64,000 nucleotides of DNA from the NCBI GenBank assembly GCA_947495295.1, contig CANLYJ010000007.1, positions 54,989-118,988 on the forward strand, read 5' to 3'. This DNA comes from an uncultured Paracoccaceae bacterium. Lineage in GTDB: Bacteria; Pseudomonadota; Alphaproteobacteria; Rhodobacterales; Rhodobacteraceae. The notes beneath the pieces are model-generated. The model saw nothing but the letters and a program-made list of their open reading frames with translations. It was not told the origin of the DNA and did not search any database. The position numbers were made by a program, and so were the translations under genes. Positions 33,152 through 42,319 of the stretch are shown piece after piece (position 1 is the first letter of the stretch; the number at the start of each line of letters is the position of its first letter).

Positions 33152-35016
33152 TCGCACCCTATCTGATGCCGCCCGAGGCCCCGTTGGAGCGGCCTATTCA
33201 GGTATTGAACCGGCCGCACCGGGACCAGTCCGCGCCAGGCACGGCTGATCAGTCCACGACGCGCTGGTGGCGGCTCTTTGCCTTTGCGCCTGCGATTGTA
33301 ATCACCGCATTTGTGATTGGCATGATCATCGACTGGTTTGCCATGTCCGGCCTGTACCCGCTGGAATATGCGATCATCGGCCTGATCACGGTCACGTTTT
33401 TCTGGATTGCCCTGTCACTATCCACCACAATTGTGGGGATCAGCAGCATGTTTCTGAACCATGCGCGCCTCGACAGGCCGTCATCACTTACGCCGCAAAA
33501 CGTGGCTTTGCTGGTCCCCGTTTACAACGAATTCCCTGCTGACGTGTTCGGCAATGCCGCGGCCATGATGATGGCCCTTCGCGATCAGCACAGCGGCCAT
33601 AATTTTTCCCTGTTCATCCTGTCAGACACGCGTGGCGAAGAAGCCGCAGCGCTGGAACTGCGGGCGTTTTACAACCTGCGCACCCGATTGCCCGAAGGGT
33701 GTCAGGTCTACTATCGTCGGCGCCACGACAATATCGACCGCAAGGTGGGCAATCTGGCCGATTGGGTGGAACGCTGGGGTGGTGGCTACGACGCCATGCT
33801 GGTGCTGGACGCCGACAGTCTGATGAGCGGTGACGCCATCACCGCCTTGACCGATGCGCTTGCCGCTGAACCTGCCGCTGGTCTGATCCAATCGTTCCCA
33901 ACAATCTTTGGGGCGCGCACAGTCTTTGCCCGGGTACAGCAGTTTTCTAACAGAGTATACGGCGCGCCGCTGGCCGAAGGCCTCAGTCGCTGGACCGATC
34001 AAGAGGGCAACTATTGGGGTCATAACGCGATTATCCGCACGCGTGCCTTTGCTTCTTGCGCCGGCCTGCCACGGATGCGCAATGGCAAAGGTGATTTGAT
34101 CCTGAGCCATGATTTTGTCGAGGCTGGTTTGCTGCGCCGGGCCGGTTGGGCCGTGCGTTTTCTGCCGCGCGTGCAGGGCAGCTACGAAGAGGTGCCAGCA
34201 ACCCTGATCGACTACATCCTGCGCGACCGGCGTTGGTGTCAGGGTAACCTGCAGCACCTGAGTCTGCTGTCCTCACGCGGCTTTCATGCGATGTCGCGGT
34301 TCCATCTGATCAGCGGGGCCATGGGATATCTGATGTCGCCCGCATGGTTCACGCTGCTGATCATCTGGGCGCTTGTGGGGAATGGCGAACAGGACAATGT
34401 CGTCAAATATTTCAGTGGTTTTGATGCACAGGTAAACTGGCCCACGATGACGACAGGCAACAGTATGGCGATCCTCGCCTTCATGTACGCGATGCTGCTC
34501 GCCCCCAAGGTGCTGGGGGCTGGGGTGATCCACAAGACAGGCTTACGGCTGCGCGATATGGGCGGCATTCGGCAGTTCATGACCTCGCTTTCGCTAGAGA
34601 TCCTGCTCTCCATCGCCTACGCGCCTGTACTGATGGTGCAACAAACACGGGCAGTGGCGCAAAAGCTGATGGGGCACCGCGAAAGTTGGGTGCCACAGAA
34701 CCGAAGCGGTGGGCATTACCCCTTGCTTACCATGATCAAGTTCCACGCGTTTGAGACGATTCTGGGATTGTGTGCGCTTTGGGGCATGGCCCACGAGTTG
34801 GTGACATTGTGGTTGCTACCCATCGCTATCAGCCTCGCGCTTGCGATCCCGCTATCAGCGCTTAGCGGCGTCGATCTCTCGGCGCGGCGCTGGTCGGCAC
34901 GACATATGGGGACACCCGAAGTGATCAATGCGCCCCCGATCATCAGACGAGCCATGGCAGAGCGTCGGCTTGCCGCACGAGCATTGGAAGACACCGCCCG
35001 GATTGCTGCAGAATAG
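33148..35016 (+). CDS. opgH: OpgH, membrane glucosyltransferase for periplasmic glucans
   Basis: About 622 residues with N-terminal transmembrane helices, a GT2 catalytic domain and C-terminal helices. Motifs: VALLVPVYNEFP, the DxD-type LVLDADSLMSG, LSHDFVEAGLLRRAGW, and the RRWCQGNLQHL (Q/RxxRW-like). It uses UDP-glucose to polymerise the glucan backbone. ATG 33148 forms an ATGA overlap with opgG; ATG 33139 is an alternative. Confidence 0.93.
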   Translation: MIAPYLMPPEAPLERPIQVLNRPHRDQSAPGTADQSTTRWWRLFAFAPAIVITAFVIGMIIDWFAMSGLYPLEYAIIGLITVTFFWIALSLSTTIVGISSMFLNHARLDRPSSLTPQNVALLVPVYNEFPADVFGNAAAMMMALRDQHSGHNFSLFILSDTRGEEAAALELRAFYNLRTRLPEGCQVYYRRRHDNIDRKVGNLADWVERWGGGYDAMLVLDADSLMSGDAITALTDALAAEPAAGLIQSFPTIFGARTVFARVQQFSNRVYGAPLAEGLSRWTDQEGNYWGHNAIIRTRAFASCAGLPRMRNGKGDLILSHDFVEAGLLRRAGWAVRFLPRVQGSYEEVPATLIDYILRDRRWCQGNLQHLSLLSSRGFHAMSRFHLISGAMGYLMSPAWFTLLIIWALVGNGEQDNVVKYFSGFDAQVNWPTMTTGNSMAILAFMYAMLLAPKVLGAGVIHKTGLRLRDMGGIRQFMTSLSLEILLSIAYAPVLMVQQTRAVAQKLMGHRESWVPQNRSGGHYPLLTMIKFHAFETILGLCALWGMAHELVTLWLLPIAISLALAIPLSALSGVDLSARRWSARHMGTPEVINAPPIIRRAMAERRLAARALEDTARIAAE

Positions 35017-35028
35017 GCCGACTGGCGC

Positions 35029-35051
35029 AAAAATCTGTGCAACAGATTTTT
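35029..35051. terminator. Hairpin A of an inverted terminator pair
   Basis: AAAAATCTGT-GCA-ACAGATTTTT, a 10 bp palindromic stem ending in five T, 13 bases after the opgH stop. It can end transcription in either direction. The second copy 48 bases downstream is its exact reverse complement. Confidence 0.75.
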
Positions 35052-35098
35052 GTCATCGCACAGCGGATCATTCGGATGCGCGGCTATCGTGTTGCCCG

Positions 35099-35121
35099 AA
35101 AAATCTGTTGCACAGATTTTT
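35099..35121. terminator. Hairpin B of an inverted terminator pair
   Basis: AAAAATCTGT-TGC-ACAGATTTTT, the exact reverse complement of hairpin A over 23 bases, 12 bases beyond the stop of the minus-strand rhodanese gene. Each copy serves the convergent transcript nearest to it. Confidence 0.75.
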
Positions 35122-35133
35122 CTGCCCTGGCGC

Positions 35134-35610
35134 TCAACTATCTGACGGCGCGTCCTTGTTGAGCGGCAATCCACGCGCAATCCAACCAGGACCCGCAGCC
35201 GATCCCAGCATACCTTCGGGCACATCAATAATGTTGGTGAAACCGGCCGCGATCAGCCGGTTTGCAACGCGGGCCGATCTGACACCGCGCGCGCAGATCA
35301 GGGCAACCGGCACTGACCTTTCGCCGCCGGTAATCTCCAGCAGCGCATCCACAAAATCATCGCGGCGCAAATCCAGTCGATGCGCCCCTTCACCACTGCC
35401 GGTCCGCGCCCATTCGTCCGGACGGCGGATATCGATCAATGTAATCTGACCACCAATTGCGGCTTCATGCGCCTCAGGCGCGGTCAAGACAGCGCCATCA
35501 ACCTCTTCCGTGATGAGCGTGTAAAACAGATTAGGATTGGCAAGGGCCGTCAGCCCCCCGGCACCAGCCAGAACAGCCACCAGGACAAGAATGCGCGCGC
35601 GGGGTTTCAT
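35134..35610 (-). CDS. Membrane-anchored/secreted rhodanese-like protein
   Basis: 158 residues with an N-terminal hydrophobic signal or anchor and one rhodanese domain: LIDIRRPDEWARTG and the active-site Cys in ICARGVRSA. Probably a periplasmic sulfurtransferase or persulfide carrier. Last gene of a tight four-gene operon, two bases after the SCO gene. Confidence 0.88.
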   Translation of the reverse strand: MKPRARILVLVAVLAGAGGLTALANPNLFYTLITEEVDGAVLTAPEAHEAAIGGQITLIDIRRPDEWARTGSGEGAHRLDLRRDDFVDALLEITGGERSVPVALICARGVRSARVANRLIAAGFTNIIDVPEGMLGSAAGPGWIARGLPLNKDAPSDS

Positions 35611-35612
35611 CG

Positions 35613-36167
35613 CTAACCTGTCGTCTCAAGATATGGCGTAATGATCTTCACCGCCTCATCGACATCCATGACAGGCGGCACCAGAGTCAACACATCGCCC
35701 GCGCCATCAAGCAGGTAGATAAAGCTGCCATGCGCAAAAATCTCTCCTCCCGCCGGATCGGTGAACAACACCTCGCGATCCACCGAAAAGGCATCGTAAG
35801 CGACTTGCAGATCGTCCTCTGGCCCGGTCAGACCGACAAAGTCAGGGTGATACTGCTCTAACGGTGCGCCGATCTGGTCAACCGTGTCACGTTTTGGATC
35901 TACCGTGATCATGACCGGGCGCAAGGTGGCCGCAGCCGCCAAGTCATCAACGATATCGGCCATCATCGGCAAGGTCGCCGAACAGATTTGTTCGCAATTG
36001 GCGTAACCAAAAAACAGCAACTGGAAATGCCCGTCCGGGTCCGCCTGTGTGCGGGCGACCCCGCGCTGATCAGTCAGTGCAAAGTCGCCGCCGATGTTGA
36101 ACGGGAACGTATCAGATACCGCTGGTGTCGCCCCCAGTACCACGATGATCGTCAGAACCCGCATCAT
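35613..36167 (-). CDS. SCO1/SenC-family copper/thiol protein
   Basis: 184 residues with a signal peptide and thioredoxin fold. The SCO CxxxC copper/redox motif is in YANCEQICSATLP; the later conserved His appears in IFAHGSFIYLLD. SCO proteins deliver copper to CuA of cytochrome oxidases or act as thiol reductants. The ATG overlaps the upstream stop by four bases. No oxidase genes are nearby, so its client is elsewhere. Confidence 0.9.
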   Translation of the reverse strand: MMRVLTIIVVLGATPAVSDTFPFNIGGDFALTDQRGVARTQADPDGHFQLLFFGYANCEQICSATLPMMADIVDDLAAAATLRPVMITVDPKRDTVDQIGAPLEQYHPDFVGLTGPEDDLQVAYDAFSVDREVLFTDPAGGEIFAHGSFIYLLDGAGDVLTLVPPVMDVDEAVKIITPYLETTG

Positions 36168-36736
36168 TCGAACAGGAAATCCTTGATCTCTTCATCCTGT
36201 TCCAGCCCAAGACCAAAATAGCCTTCACGCGCGATTTCGGCCAGAACACGCGGATCGCGGCGGAACCAAGGCCCTTTGCCCGCAGCCTCAGGATTGTTTT
36301 CAGCCCAACGCTTGGTCCAGCTATTGGCCTTTACCCAGTCTTCACTACCCAAGGCCCGAATGCGTTGCACCAAATAGATATTCTTGGCCCCGACATAGTC
36401 GTCTTCCAACAGCAACCCATCCACCTCAACTTCTTGCGCGCAATAGGGCAGCAACTCCTGAACGGCGCCGGTAAAGGCGGGCTGGCTGTTTTTATTGGGA
36501 AAGACCAGAACATCATCAACGGTTCGGACAAGTCCAAGCTGGCGGCTGCCATCGCCGCAATTGTCGGGGCAATCGCCTGTCAGTTCACACAGGATATCCA
36601 CCACTGTCGCCTCGAACCGGGCAGGTTGTTCGGCGTAAAGGTTCCAGGTTTTCGCCTCGGACCCTTCTTCAAAATCCTGCGCAATGGCCGGTGACGCGGC
36701 AAAGGCAATTGCTGCAATCAGGTTCAGATGTTTCAT
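36164..36736 (-). CDS. Secreted Cys-containing hypothetical protein
   Basis: 190 residues, signal peptide ending AIAQD. Notable segment VDILCELTGDCPDNCGDGSRQLG with three clustered Cys, and a later PYCAQEVEVDGLLLEDD; the last part is Trp-rich. No known family is recognised. The Cys cluster and linkage to SCO and rhodanese genes suggest a periplasmic metal or sulfur role (inference). Overlaps both neighbours by four bases. Confidence 0.72.
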   Translation of the reverse strand: MKHLNLIAAIAFAASPAIAQDFEEGSEAKTWNLYAEQPARFEATVVDILCELTGDCPDNCGDGSRQLGLVRTVDDVLVFPNKNSQPAFTGAVQELLPYCAQEVEVDGLLLEDDYVGAKNIYLVQRIRALGSEDWVKANSWTKRWAENNPEAAGKGPWFRRDPRVLAEIAREGYFGLGLEQDEEIKDFLFE

Positions 36737-37188
36737 TGGTCTTTCTCCGGCACGGCGAATGGCGGAACAGGGCCGTAGCTGTCATGACTCAGCACCTCGA
36801 TATCAAGGTCATTCACGACTTCTTCGACCACCAGATATTTTAGACCATCGCGTTCATATAGCAGCCCATCCGCCTCAATCACATGGCTCGCCAGACGCAG
36901 CTGCGTGTCACCACTGGCGCTATCGGCGCTGCCTTCGATCTTGAGTACCATATAAACGGTCCCGTCCTCGGCCAGCAGGCCAACCGGAATACCGCCCGCC
37001 GAACACCAAAGCGCACATGTATGATGTGCTGTTCCGACCACGGCATCCGGGCCACCCATCACACCCGAGAAGTAGCACCAGGTGTCGATGATTTCGCCCT
37101 TGACGCTGATCCGCTCACCGCCAGCCGCGAATGCAGGACCGGCCAGTGACGCAAATGCGGCAATGATTGCAGGTAGAATTGGTTTCAT
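36733..37188 (-). CDS. Secreted Cys-rich hypothetical protein
   Basis: About 151 residues from MKPILPAIIAAFA (GGGGGCGCAT upstream), with signal peptide. Core motif IIDTWCYFSGVMG then AHHTCALWCSAGGIPVGLL: three Cys and two His, which suggest metal binding. No named family is recognised. It shares a 'pathway to a DGLL.E.D' segment with the next gene. First gene of the four-gene operon; the track start at 37221 is not supported. Confidence 0.72.
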   Translation of the reverse strand: MKPILPAIIAAFASLAGPAFAAGGERISVKGEIIDTWCYFSGVMGGPDAVVGTAHHTCALWCSAGGIPVGLLAEDGTVYMVLKIEGSADSASGDTQLRLASHVIEADGLLYERDGLKYLVVEEVVNDLDIEVLSHDSYGPVPPFAVPEKDQ

Positions 37189-37262
37189 ATGCGCCCCCTG
37201 TTGGTGCAACAAGATGACCACAGGTCAACATGCCGCGCAACACACGTTCGCTTGATGGGGCG

Positions 37263-38408
37263 TCAGATAACCTGCAGTAACAGCGCCTTGGTGTTCACCT
37301 CGGTCATCTCGATCGGATTGCCGCCAGTGCTCGGGTCGATCAACGCCCCTGCCACGATCCGGTCGATATCGGGGGTTTCAATGCCCAACCCGGCCAGCGT
37401 TTTGGGAATGGCGAAAGAGGCGTTGAAATCATCCACAAAGGCACAGAACCCGTCAAACCCGCCATCAATCCCCAGATAGGCGGCGGCCGCATCAAACCTG
37501 TCAGCAATCGCCGATTTGTTGAATTGCAGGACGGCGGGCATGAACACCGCATTCGTTGTGCCGTGGTGGGTGTGATAGATCGCCCCGACCGGGTGGGACA
37601 GCGCATGAATGGCACCAAGCCCCTTTTGGAAGGCCGTTGCCCCCATCGCCGCCGCCGACATCATATGCGCGCGCGCTTCGATATCCGCGCCATCTGCATA
37701 GGCGCGCGGCAGGTATTCCTTGACCAGTCGCATCCCTTCCAGCGCCATGCCCTGGCTCATCGGGTGATAATGCGGAGAACTGTACGCCTCTACACAATGG
37801 GCAAAAGCATCCAGCCCCGTGCCTGCCGTGATAAACTTGGGCATCCCGACTGTCAGTTCGGGATCACAGATGACCACGGATGGCAGAAATTTGGGGTGAA
37901 AGATGATCTTTTTCTCAGCCGTTTCCGAATTGGTGATAACAGAGGCGCGACCCACTTCTGACCCCGTACCCGCGGTCGTTGGCACAGCCACGATGGGTGC
38001 GATGGCATCCGCGTCCGCCCGCGTCCACCAATCGCCAATATCCTCAAAATCCCAAAGCGGGCGCGTCTGACCCGCCAGAAACGCTACCAGCTTGCCCAAA
38101 TCCAACCCGGAACCGCCGCCAAAGGCGACAACCCCATCATGCCCACCATCGTTAAAGGCCTGCACACCGGCTGCCGCGTTCTTTTCATTGGGATTTGGGT
38201 CCACATCAGCAAAGATGGCCCGGCCCAGGCCTGCAGCCTCCAACAGATCCAAACTGCGCGTCGTGATCTCCATATCCGCGAGGCCACGATCCGTGATCAG
38301 CAATGGCTTCTTGATCCCGGCGGCGGCACAAGCATCAGCAATCTCTGCAATGCGTCCTGCGCCAAAGCGGATTGATGTGGGATAAGACCAGTTAGCGGTA
38401 AGCGACAT
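37263..38408 (-). CDS. Iron-containing (type III) alcohol dehydrogenase
   Basis: 381 residues. NAD-binding GGGSGLDLGK and the metal-binding region DAFAHCVEAYSSP and HALSHPVGAIYHTHHGTTNAV are clear. Oxidises an alcohol to aldehyde (or the reverse); substrate unknown. It follows the aldehyde dehydrogenase by three bases, so the two act in one pathway. Confidence 0.92.
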   Translation of the reverse strand: MSLTANWSYPTSIRFGAGRIAEIADACAAAGIKKPLLITDRGLADMEITTRSLDLLEAAGLGRAIFADVDPNPNEKNAAAGVQAFNDGGHDGVVAFGGGSGLDLGKLVAFLAGQTRPLWDFEDIGDWWTRADADAIAPIVAVPTTAGTGSEVGRASVITNSETAEKKIIFHPKFLPSVVICDPELTVGMPKFITAGTGLDAFAHCVEAYSSPHYHPMSQGMALEGMRLVKEYLPRAYADGADIEARAHMMSAAAMGATAFQKGLGAIHALSHPVGAIYHTHHGTTNAVFMPAVLQFNKSAIADRFDAAAAYLGIDGGFDGFCAFVDDFNASFAIPKTLAGLGIETPDIDRIVAGALIDPSTGGNPIEMTEVNTKALLLQVI

Positions 38409-38411
38409 GAT

Positions 38412-39779
38412 TTACGCCTTTTTCAAGTGGTAGGATTTGGGTCGGGTCAGGTTGTGATAGCCGATGATCGACAGGCCACCGCCACGCCCGGTGTCTTTGC
38501 AACCGGTCCAGCACAATCCAGGATCAAGGTAATCGGCCCGGTTCATAAACACAGTGCCCGTTTCGATCTGGTCAGCGATTGCTTCTGCCCGGGCCGCGTT
38601 TTTCGTCCAGACAGATGCGGTCAGCCCGAACTGGCTGTCATTCATCAACCGGATCGCCTCTGCGTCATCTTTGACCGACATGATGCCAACAACAGGACCA
38701 AAGCTTTCTTCGCGCATCACCCGCATGTCATGGGTCACATTCGTCAGGATTTGCGGGGTCAGATAGGCGCCGCCATCATCCTCTGCAAAGGTCGCGATAT
38801 GCGCGGTTGCGCCATCTGCGACCGCCTCTGCCGTTTGCGCGCGGACTTCGGCGGCAAAGCGTTTATGCGCCATCGGCCCCAGTGTGGTTTCTGGGTTCAG
38901 TGGATTGCCCAGCTTGTAGCCGTTCACAATGGCGACGGCCTTTTCCACGAACGCATCAAAATGCTGCTCGGCCACGTAAATCCGTTCAATCCCACAGCAA
39001 CACTGACCCGAGTTGAACATCGCCCCATCGATCAGCGTATCAACGGCGGCGTCAATATCGGCATCATCGCAGACATAGCCCGGATCCTTGCCGCCAAGTT
39101 CCAACCCGATGCCGGTAAACGTGCCAGCCGCCGCGCGTTCAATCGCCTGCCCACCACTGACAGAGCCAGTGAAATTCACAAAGCCAAAGGATTTCGTGGC
39201 GATCAGGTCAGATGTTGTCTGATGATCCAGAAACACGTTCTGGAACACATCTGTTGGTACACCCGCCGCATGAAACGCCGCCGCCATGCGTTCACCCACC
39301 AGCGGTGTCTGGCTTGCATGTTTCAGCATCACCGCATTGCCCGCGATCAAGGCCGGGGCGACGGTGTTAATCGCGGTCATATAAGGATAGTTCCAAGGGG
39401 CCACGACCAGCACAACGCCGTGCGGCACCCGCTTGATAACCCGGCGAAACGCATCACCATCCTCAATCACGATATCGGCCAGCGCGTCTTGCGCGATCTC
39501 GGCCATATAGCTGGCCCGTTCGTTGAAACCACCAAATTCACCACCATAGCGGATCGGCCGACCCATTTGGTGGGCCAGTTCGGGTACGATCTCGTCGTTC
39601 ATTTCGCCAACTTTGGCGACACCCGCCTGTACCAGTGCTATGCGTTCATCCAGCGGGCGGGCGGCCCATGCGGATTGGGCGGCCTTGGCGCGGGAAACGG
39701 CCATTTGTGCGTCAGTCGCGCCCAGCGCCGGACGCTCGGCATAAACCGATCCGTCGATAGGAGAAATACATGTGATCAT
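38412..39779 (-). CDS. Aldehyde dehydrogenase, NAD(P)-dependent
   Basis: 455 residues. The catalytic Cys is in MFNSGQCCCGIERIY and the general-base Glu in GLELGGKDPGYV; cofactor-binding VVAPWNYPY and GSVSGG are also present. Of succinate-semialdehyde/aldehyde dehydrogenase type. Sits between the glutamine-synthetase-like ligase and the iron ADH with three-base spacers, indicating one operon. Confidence 0.93.
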   Translation of the reverse strand: MITCISPIDGSVYAERPALGATDAQMAVSRAKAAQSAWAARPLDERIALVQAGVAKVGEMNDEIVPELAHQMGRPIRYGGEFGGFNERASYMAEIAQDALADIVIEDGDAFRRVIKRVPHGVVLVVAPWNYPYMTAINTVAPALIAGNAVMLKHASQTPLVGERMAAAFHAAGVPTDVFQNVFLDHQTTSDLIATKSFGFVNFTGSVSGGQAIERAAAGTFTGIGLELGGKDPGYVCDDADIDAAVDTLIDGAMFNSGQCCCGIERIYVAEQHFDAFVEKAVAIVNGYKLGNPLNPETTLGPMAHKRFAAEVRAQTAEAVADGATAHIATFAEDDGGAYLTPQILTNVTHDMRVMREESFGPVVGIMSVKDDAEAIRLMNDSQFGLTASVWTKNAARAEAIADQIETGTVFMNRADYLDPGLCWTGCKDTGRGGGLSIIGYHNLTRPKSYHLKKA

Positions 39780-39782
39780 CGG

Positions 39783-41147
39783 TCAGGCCCTTTCAAATCC
39801 ACGTGCGATTTCCCAGTCGGTGACGACGCGGTCAAACTCTTCCTGCTCCCATTCGGCGCATCTGATGTAATGGTCAATCACATCGTCGCCCATGGCCTCG
39901 CGCAGGAATGTCGAGTTGCGCAGGGCCTTGGTCGCGGCGCGCAGGGTTTGGGGAATATCCGCCGCCTTTGCGTCCTCATAGACGTCGCCACGGGTGGGTG
40001 GGGCAAGTTCCATCTTGTCCTTGATCCCCTTGATGCCTGCCGCCAGCATCGCCGCCTGCGCCAGATATGGGTTCAGATCGGAGCCGCCGATGCGGCATTC
40101 GACGCGGACCCCTTTGGTGCCGTCACCACACAGGCGAAAACCGGCAGTGCGGTTATCAACGGACCAGACTGTTTTGGTTGGTGCAAACGTGCCTTTGGAA
40201 AAGCGTTTGTAGCTGTTGATATAGGGGGCAAGAAAGAACGTGTAGTCAGGCGCATAGGCGATCAGCCCAGCCATATAATGTTTCATCAGATCGGACATGC
40301 CCAGATCGGCATCCGCGTCATAAAACGCCGGGTCGCCATCTTTCCAAAGTGACTGATGGACGTGGGACGAACTGCCAACCTTGTCATGATGCCATTTCGG
40401 CAGGAAGGTCGCGGCGCGGCCATAGGCCCAGGCGATTTCCTTGATTGCATGTTTGGCAATCGAATGGTGATCAGCGCAATCCAGGGCGTGGGCGTAACGA
40501 ATGTTCAGCTCTTCCTGACCCGTCTCGGCCTCACCCTTTGAATTTTCAATCGGCAGACCGGCGGCAAACAGATGGTTGCGGATCGGGCGCATCACCGCTT
40601 CTTCCTTGGTGGTCTGCAGGATGTGATAGTCTTCGTTATAGCCACTGATCGGGGCCAGATCGCGGAAGCCACCCTTGCGGATTTCGTCAAAGCTTTTCTC
40701 GAACAGAAAGAACTCCAACTCGGTGGCCATCATCGCATCTAGGCCCAATACCTCTAGCCGGGCAATCTGCTTTTTCAGCATGGCGCGGGGGTCATGCGGG
40801 ACGGGCGCATGGGTGTGGTGGTCAAGGATATCGCACAGCACCATGGCGGTGCCTTCCAGCCATGGGGTGAGACGGATCGTGCTGAGGTCCGGTGCCATGA
40901 CGTAATCGCCATAACCCTTTTCCCAACTGGTCGCGGCATAGCCATCCGGCGTCGCCATCTCCAAGTCAGTCGCAAGCAGGTAGTTGCAGCAATGCGTTTC
41001 CCTGAAAGATGATTGGATGAAGTTCACGGCTTGAAACCGTTTGCCCATCAAGCGGCCCTGCATGTCCACGAAACAGGTCAGGACAGTGTCGATTGATCCA
41101 TCTTCAACGTGGGATTTGAGGTCATCGAAGGTCAAATTGCCGGGCAT
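39783..41147 (-). CDS. Glutamine synthetase-like gamma-glutamyl ligase
   Basis: 454 residues of the GS type III-like/PuuA branch. Motifs include LATDLEMATPDGYAATSWEKG, ATELEFFLF, and HDKVGSSSHVHQSLWKDG with FAPTKTVWSVDNRTAGFRLCG. Members of this branch attach glutamate to amines (polyamines, ethanolamine) or use other acids, rather than assimilating ammonia. With ADH and ALDH downstream, a gamma-glutamylated amine or alcohol route is plausible, but the substrate is not shown. Confidence 0.88.
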   Translation of the reverse strand: MPGNLTFDDLKSHVEDGSIDTVLTCFVDMQGRLMGKRFQAVNFIQSSFRETHCCNYLLATDLEMATPDGYAATSWEKGYGDYVMAPDLSTIRLTPWLEGTAMVLCDILDHHTHAPVPHDPRAMLKKQIARLEVLGLDAMMATELEFFLFEKSFDEIRKGGFRDLAPISGYNEDYHILQTTKEEAVMRPIRNHLFAAGLPIENSKGEAETGQEELNIRYAHALDCADHHSIAKHAIKEIAWAYGRAATFLPKWHHDKVGSSSHVHQSLWKDGDPAFYDADADLGMSDLMKHYMAGLIAYAPDYTFFLAPYINSYKRFSKGTFAPTKTVWSVDNRTAGFRLCGDGTKGVRVECRIGGSDLNPYLAQAAMLAAGIKGIKDKMELAPPTRGDVYEDAKAADIPQTLRAATKALRNSTFLREAMGDDVIDHYIRCAEWEQEEFDRVVTDWEIARGFERA

Positions 41148-41172
41148 GAAACGATCCTTTGTCGCAAAAGGT

Positions 41173-41193
41173 GCCCCGGGCTTGACCCGGGGC
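41173..41193. repeat. Palindromic intergenic repeat, copy 1
   Basis: GCCCCGGGCTTGACCCGGGGC, an imperfect palindrome of the CCGGGCTTGACCCGG type that is common between genes in alphaproteobacteria. Here it is part of a facing pair between the GS-like gene and dctP. Confidence 0.75.
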
Positions 41194-41215
41194 CTCCACG
41201 TTGGTTCTGGTTGAG

Positions 41216-41236
41216 GTCCCGGGTCAAGCCCGGGAC
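41216..41236. repeat. Palindromic intergenic repeat, copy 2
   Basis: GTCCCGGGTCAAGCCCGGGAC, the inverted counterpart of copy 1, four bases before the dctP stop. Together they can form a long hairpin that may attenuate transcription from dctP into the ligase-ALDH-ADH genes. Confidence 0.75.
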
Positions 41237-41240
41237 AGGT

Positions 41241-42272
41241 TCACGTGTAACGGTAAGGCCGTCCGGCCTTTTCCATATCCGCGTTATATTGTTTGAAGAT
41301 ATCAACGACCTTGCGCTTGATATCTGACTCCGCGGCAATTTCTTCCCAGAATTCGCGCCCGGCCGCCTCGACGGTCGCCCATTCTTCATCGGGAATGCTG
41401 GTCAGTTCCATCTTTGTGCCGTTGACACGCAGGTTCGCTTCCCCGCCCCAGTACCAGTGCTGGCGATAGTAATGTGACTGTTCGCAGCATACCTGGAACA
41501 GGGTTTGCAAGTCTTCGGGCAGTTCATTCCAGCGGTCCATATTCGCAAAGAAATGACCGATCCAGGCACCAGAGATATTGTTGGTCAGGAAGTAATTGGT
41601 CACGTCGGCCCAGCCGACGGTGTAGTCTTCGGTGATGCCCGACCATGCGATCCCGTCCAGTTCGCCGGTTTGGACGGCGACCTCGATATCCTCCCATGGC
41701 AGGTTTACCGGCACCACGCCGAACTGGCTCAGGAACCGGCCAGCGGTGGGGAAGGTAAAGATGCGCTTGCCTTTCAAATCCTCAAGGCTGCGGATCGGGT
41801 CCTTGGTCGCGAAATGGCATGGGTCCCAGGCCCCTGCGCTGACATGTTTGACGCCAACAGCGGCATATTCCTCTGCCCAGATTTCATTCAGGCCGTATTG
41901 ATTGAACAGCACCGGCACGTCGAGCGAATAGCGCGACCCAAACGGGAAATAGCCGCCAAACACAGTCACCTCGGTGGGTGAGGCCATACTATCATCATCC
42001 GACTGCACGGCGTCGATCGTACCGCGTTGCAGCGCCTGAAACAGTTCTCCGGTTGGGACGATCTGATCGGCATAGAACAGTTCAATCTGCATCCGGTCGC
42101 CCGCGATTTGGTTGAACATCTTGATCGCCGGGTCAATCACCTCGGCCGCCAATGCAGCACCTGCATAGGTCTGCATTCGCCACTGGATTGTTCCCTGCGC
42201 AAGGGCAGGTGCGGCTAGTGTCGCCGGGGCAGCCACAGCGGCCCCCTGAATAAACTTACGTCTTGTCGTCAT
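41241..42272 (-). CDS. dctP: TRAP transporter substrate-binding protein DctP
   Basis: 343 residues from MTTRRKFIQGAAVAAP, a twin-arginine signal, with CAAGGAGAAGACGTT upstream; the track start (42323) lacks both. The DctP fold is clear (QWRMQTYAG, QALQRGTIDAVQSDDDS, DLKGKRIFTFPTAGRF). It belongs to the mannitol/2-keto-acid-type TAXI-unrelated DctP branch; the ligand is not known. Partner of dctM and dctQ directly upstream. Confidence 0.92.
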   Translation of the reverse strand: MTTRRKFIQGAAVAAPATLAAPALAQGTIQWRMQTYAGAALAAEVIDPAIKMFNQIAGDRMQIELFYADQIVPTGELFQALQRGTIDAVQSDDDSMASPTEVTVFGGYFPFGSRYSLDVPVLFNQYGLNEIWAEEYAAVGVKHVSAGAWDPCHFATKDPIRSLEDLKGKRIFTFPTAGRFLSQFGVVPVNLPWEDIEVAVQTGELDGIAWSGITEDYTVGWADVTNYFLTNNISGAWIGHFFANMDRWNELPEDLQTLFQVCCEQSHYYRQHWYWGGEANLRVNGTKMELTSIPDEEWATVEAAGREFWEEIAAESDIKRKVVDIFKQYNADMEKAGRPYRYT

Positions 42273-42319
42273 AACGTCTTCTCCTTGTTGGGTTATGCCG
42301 GTTACCCCGGTCTCATTTT

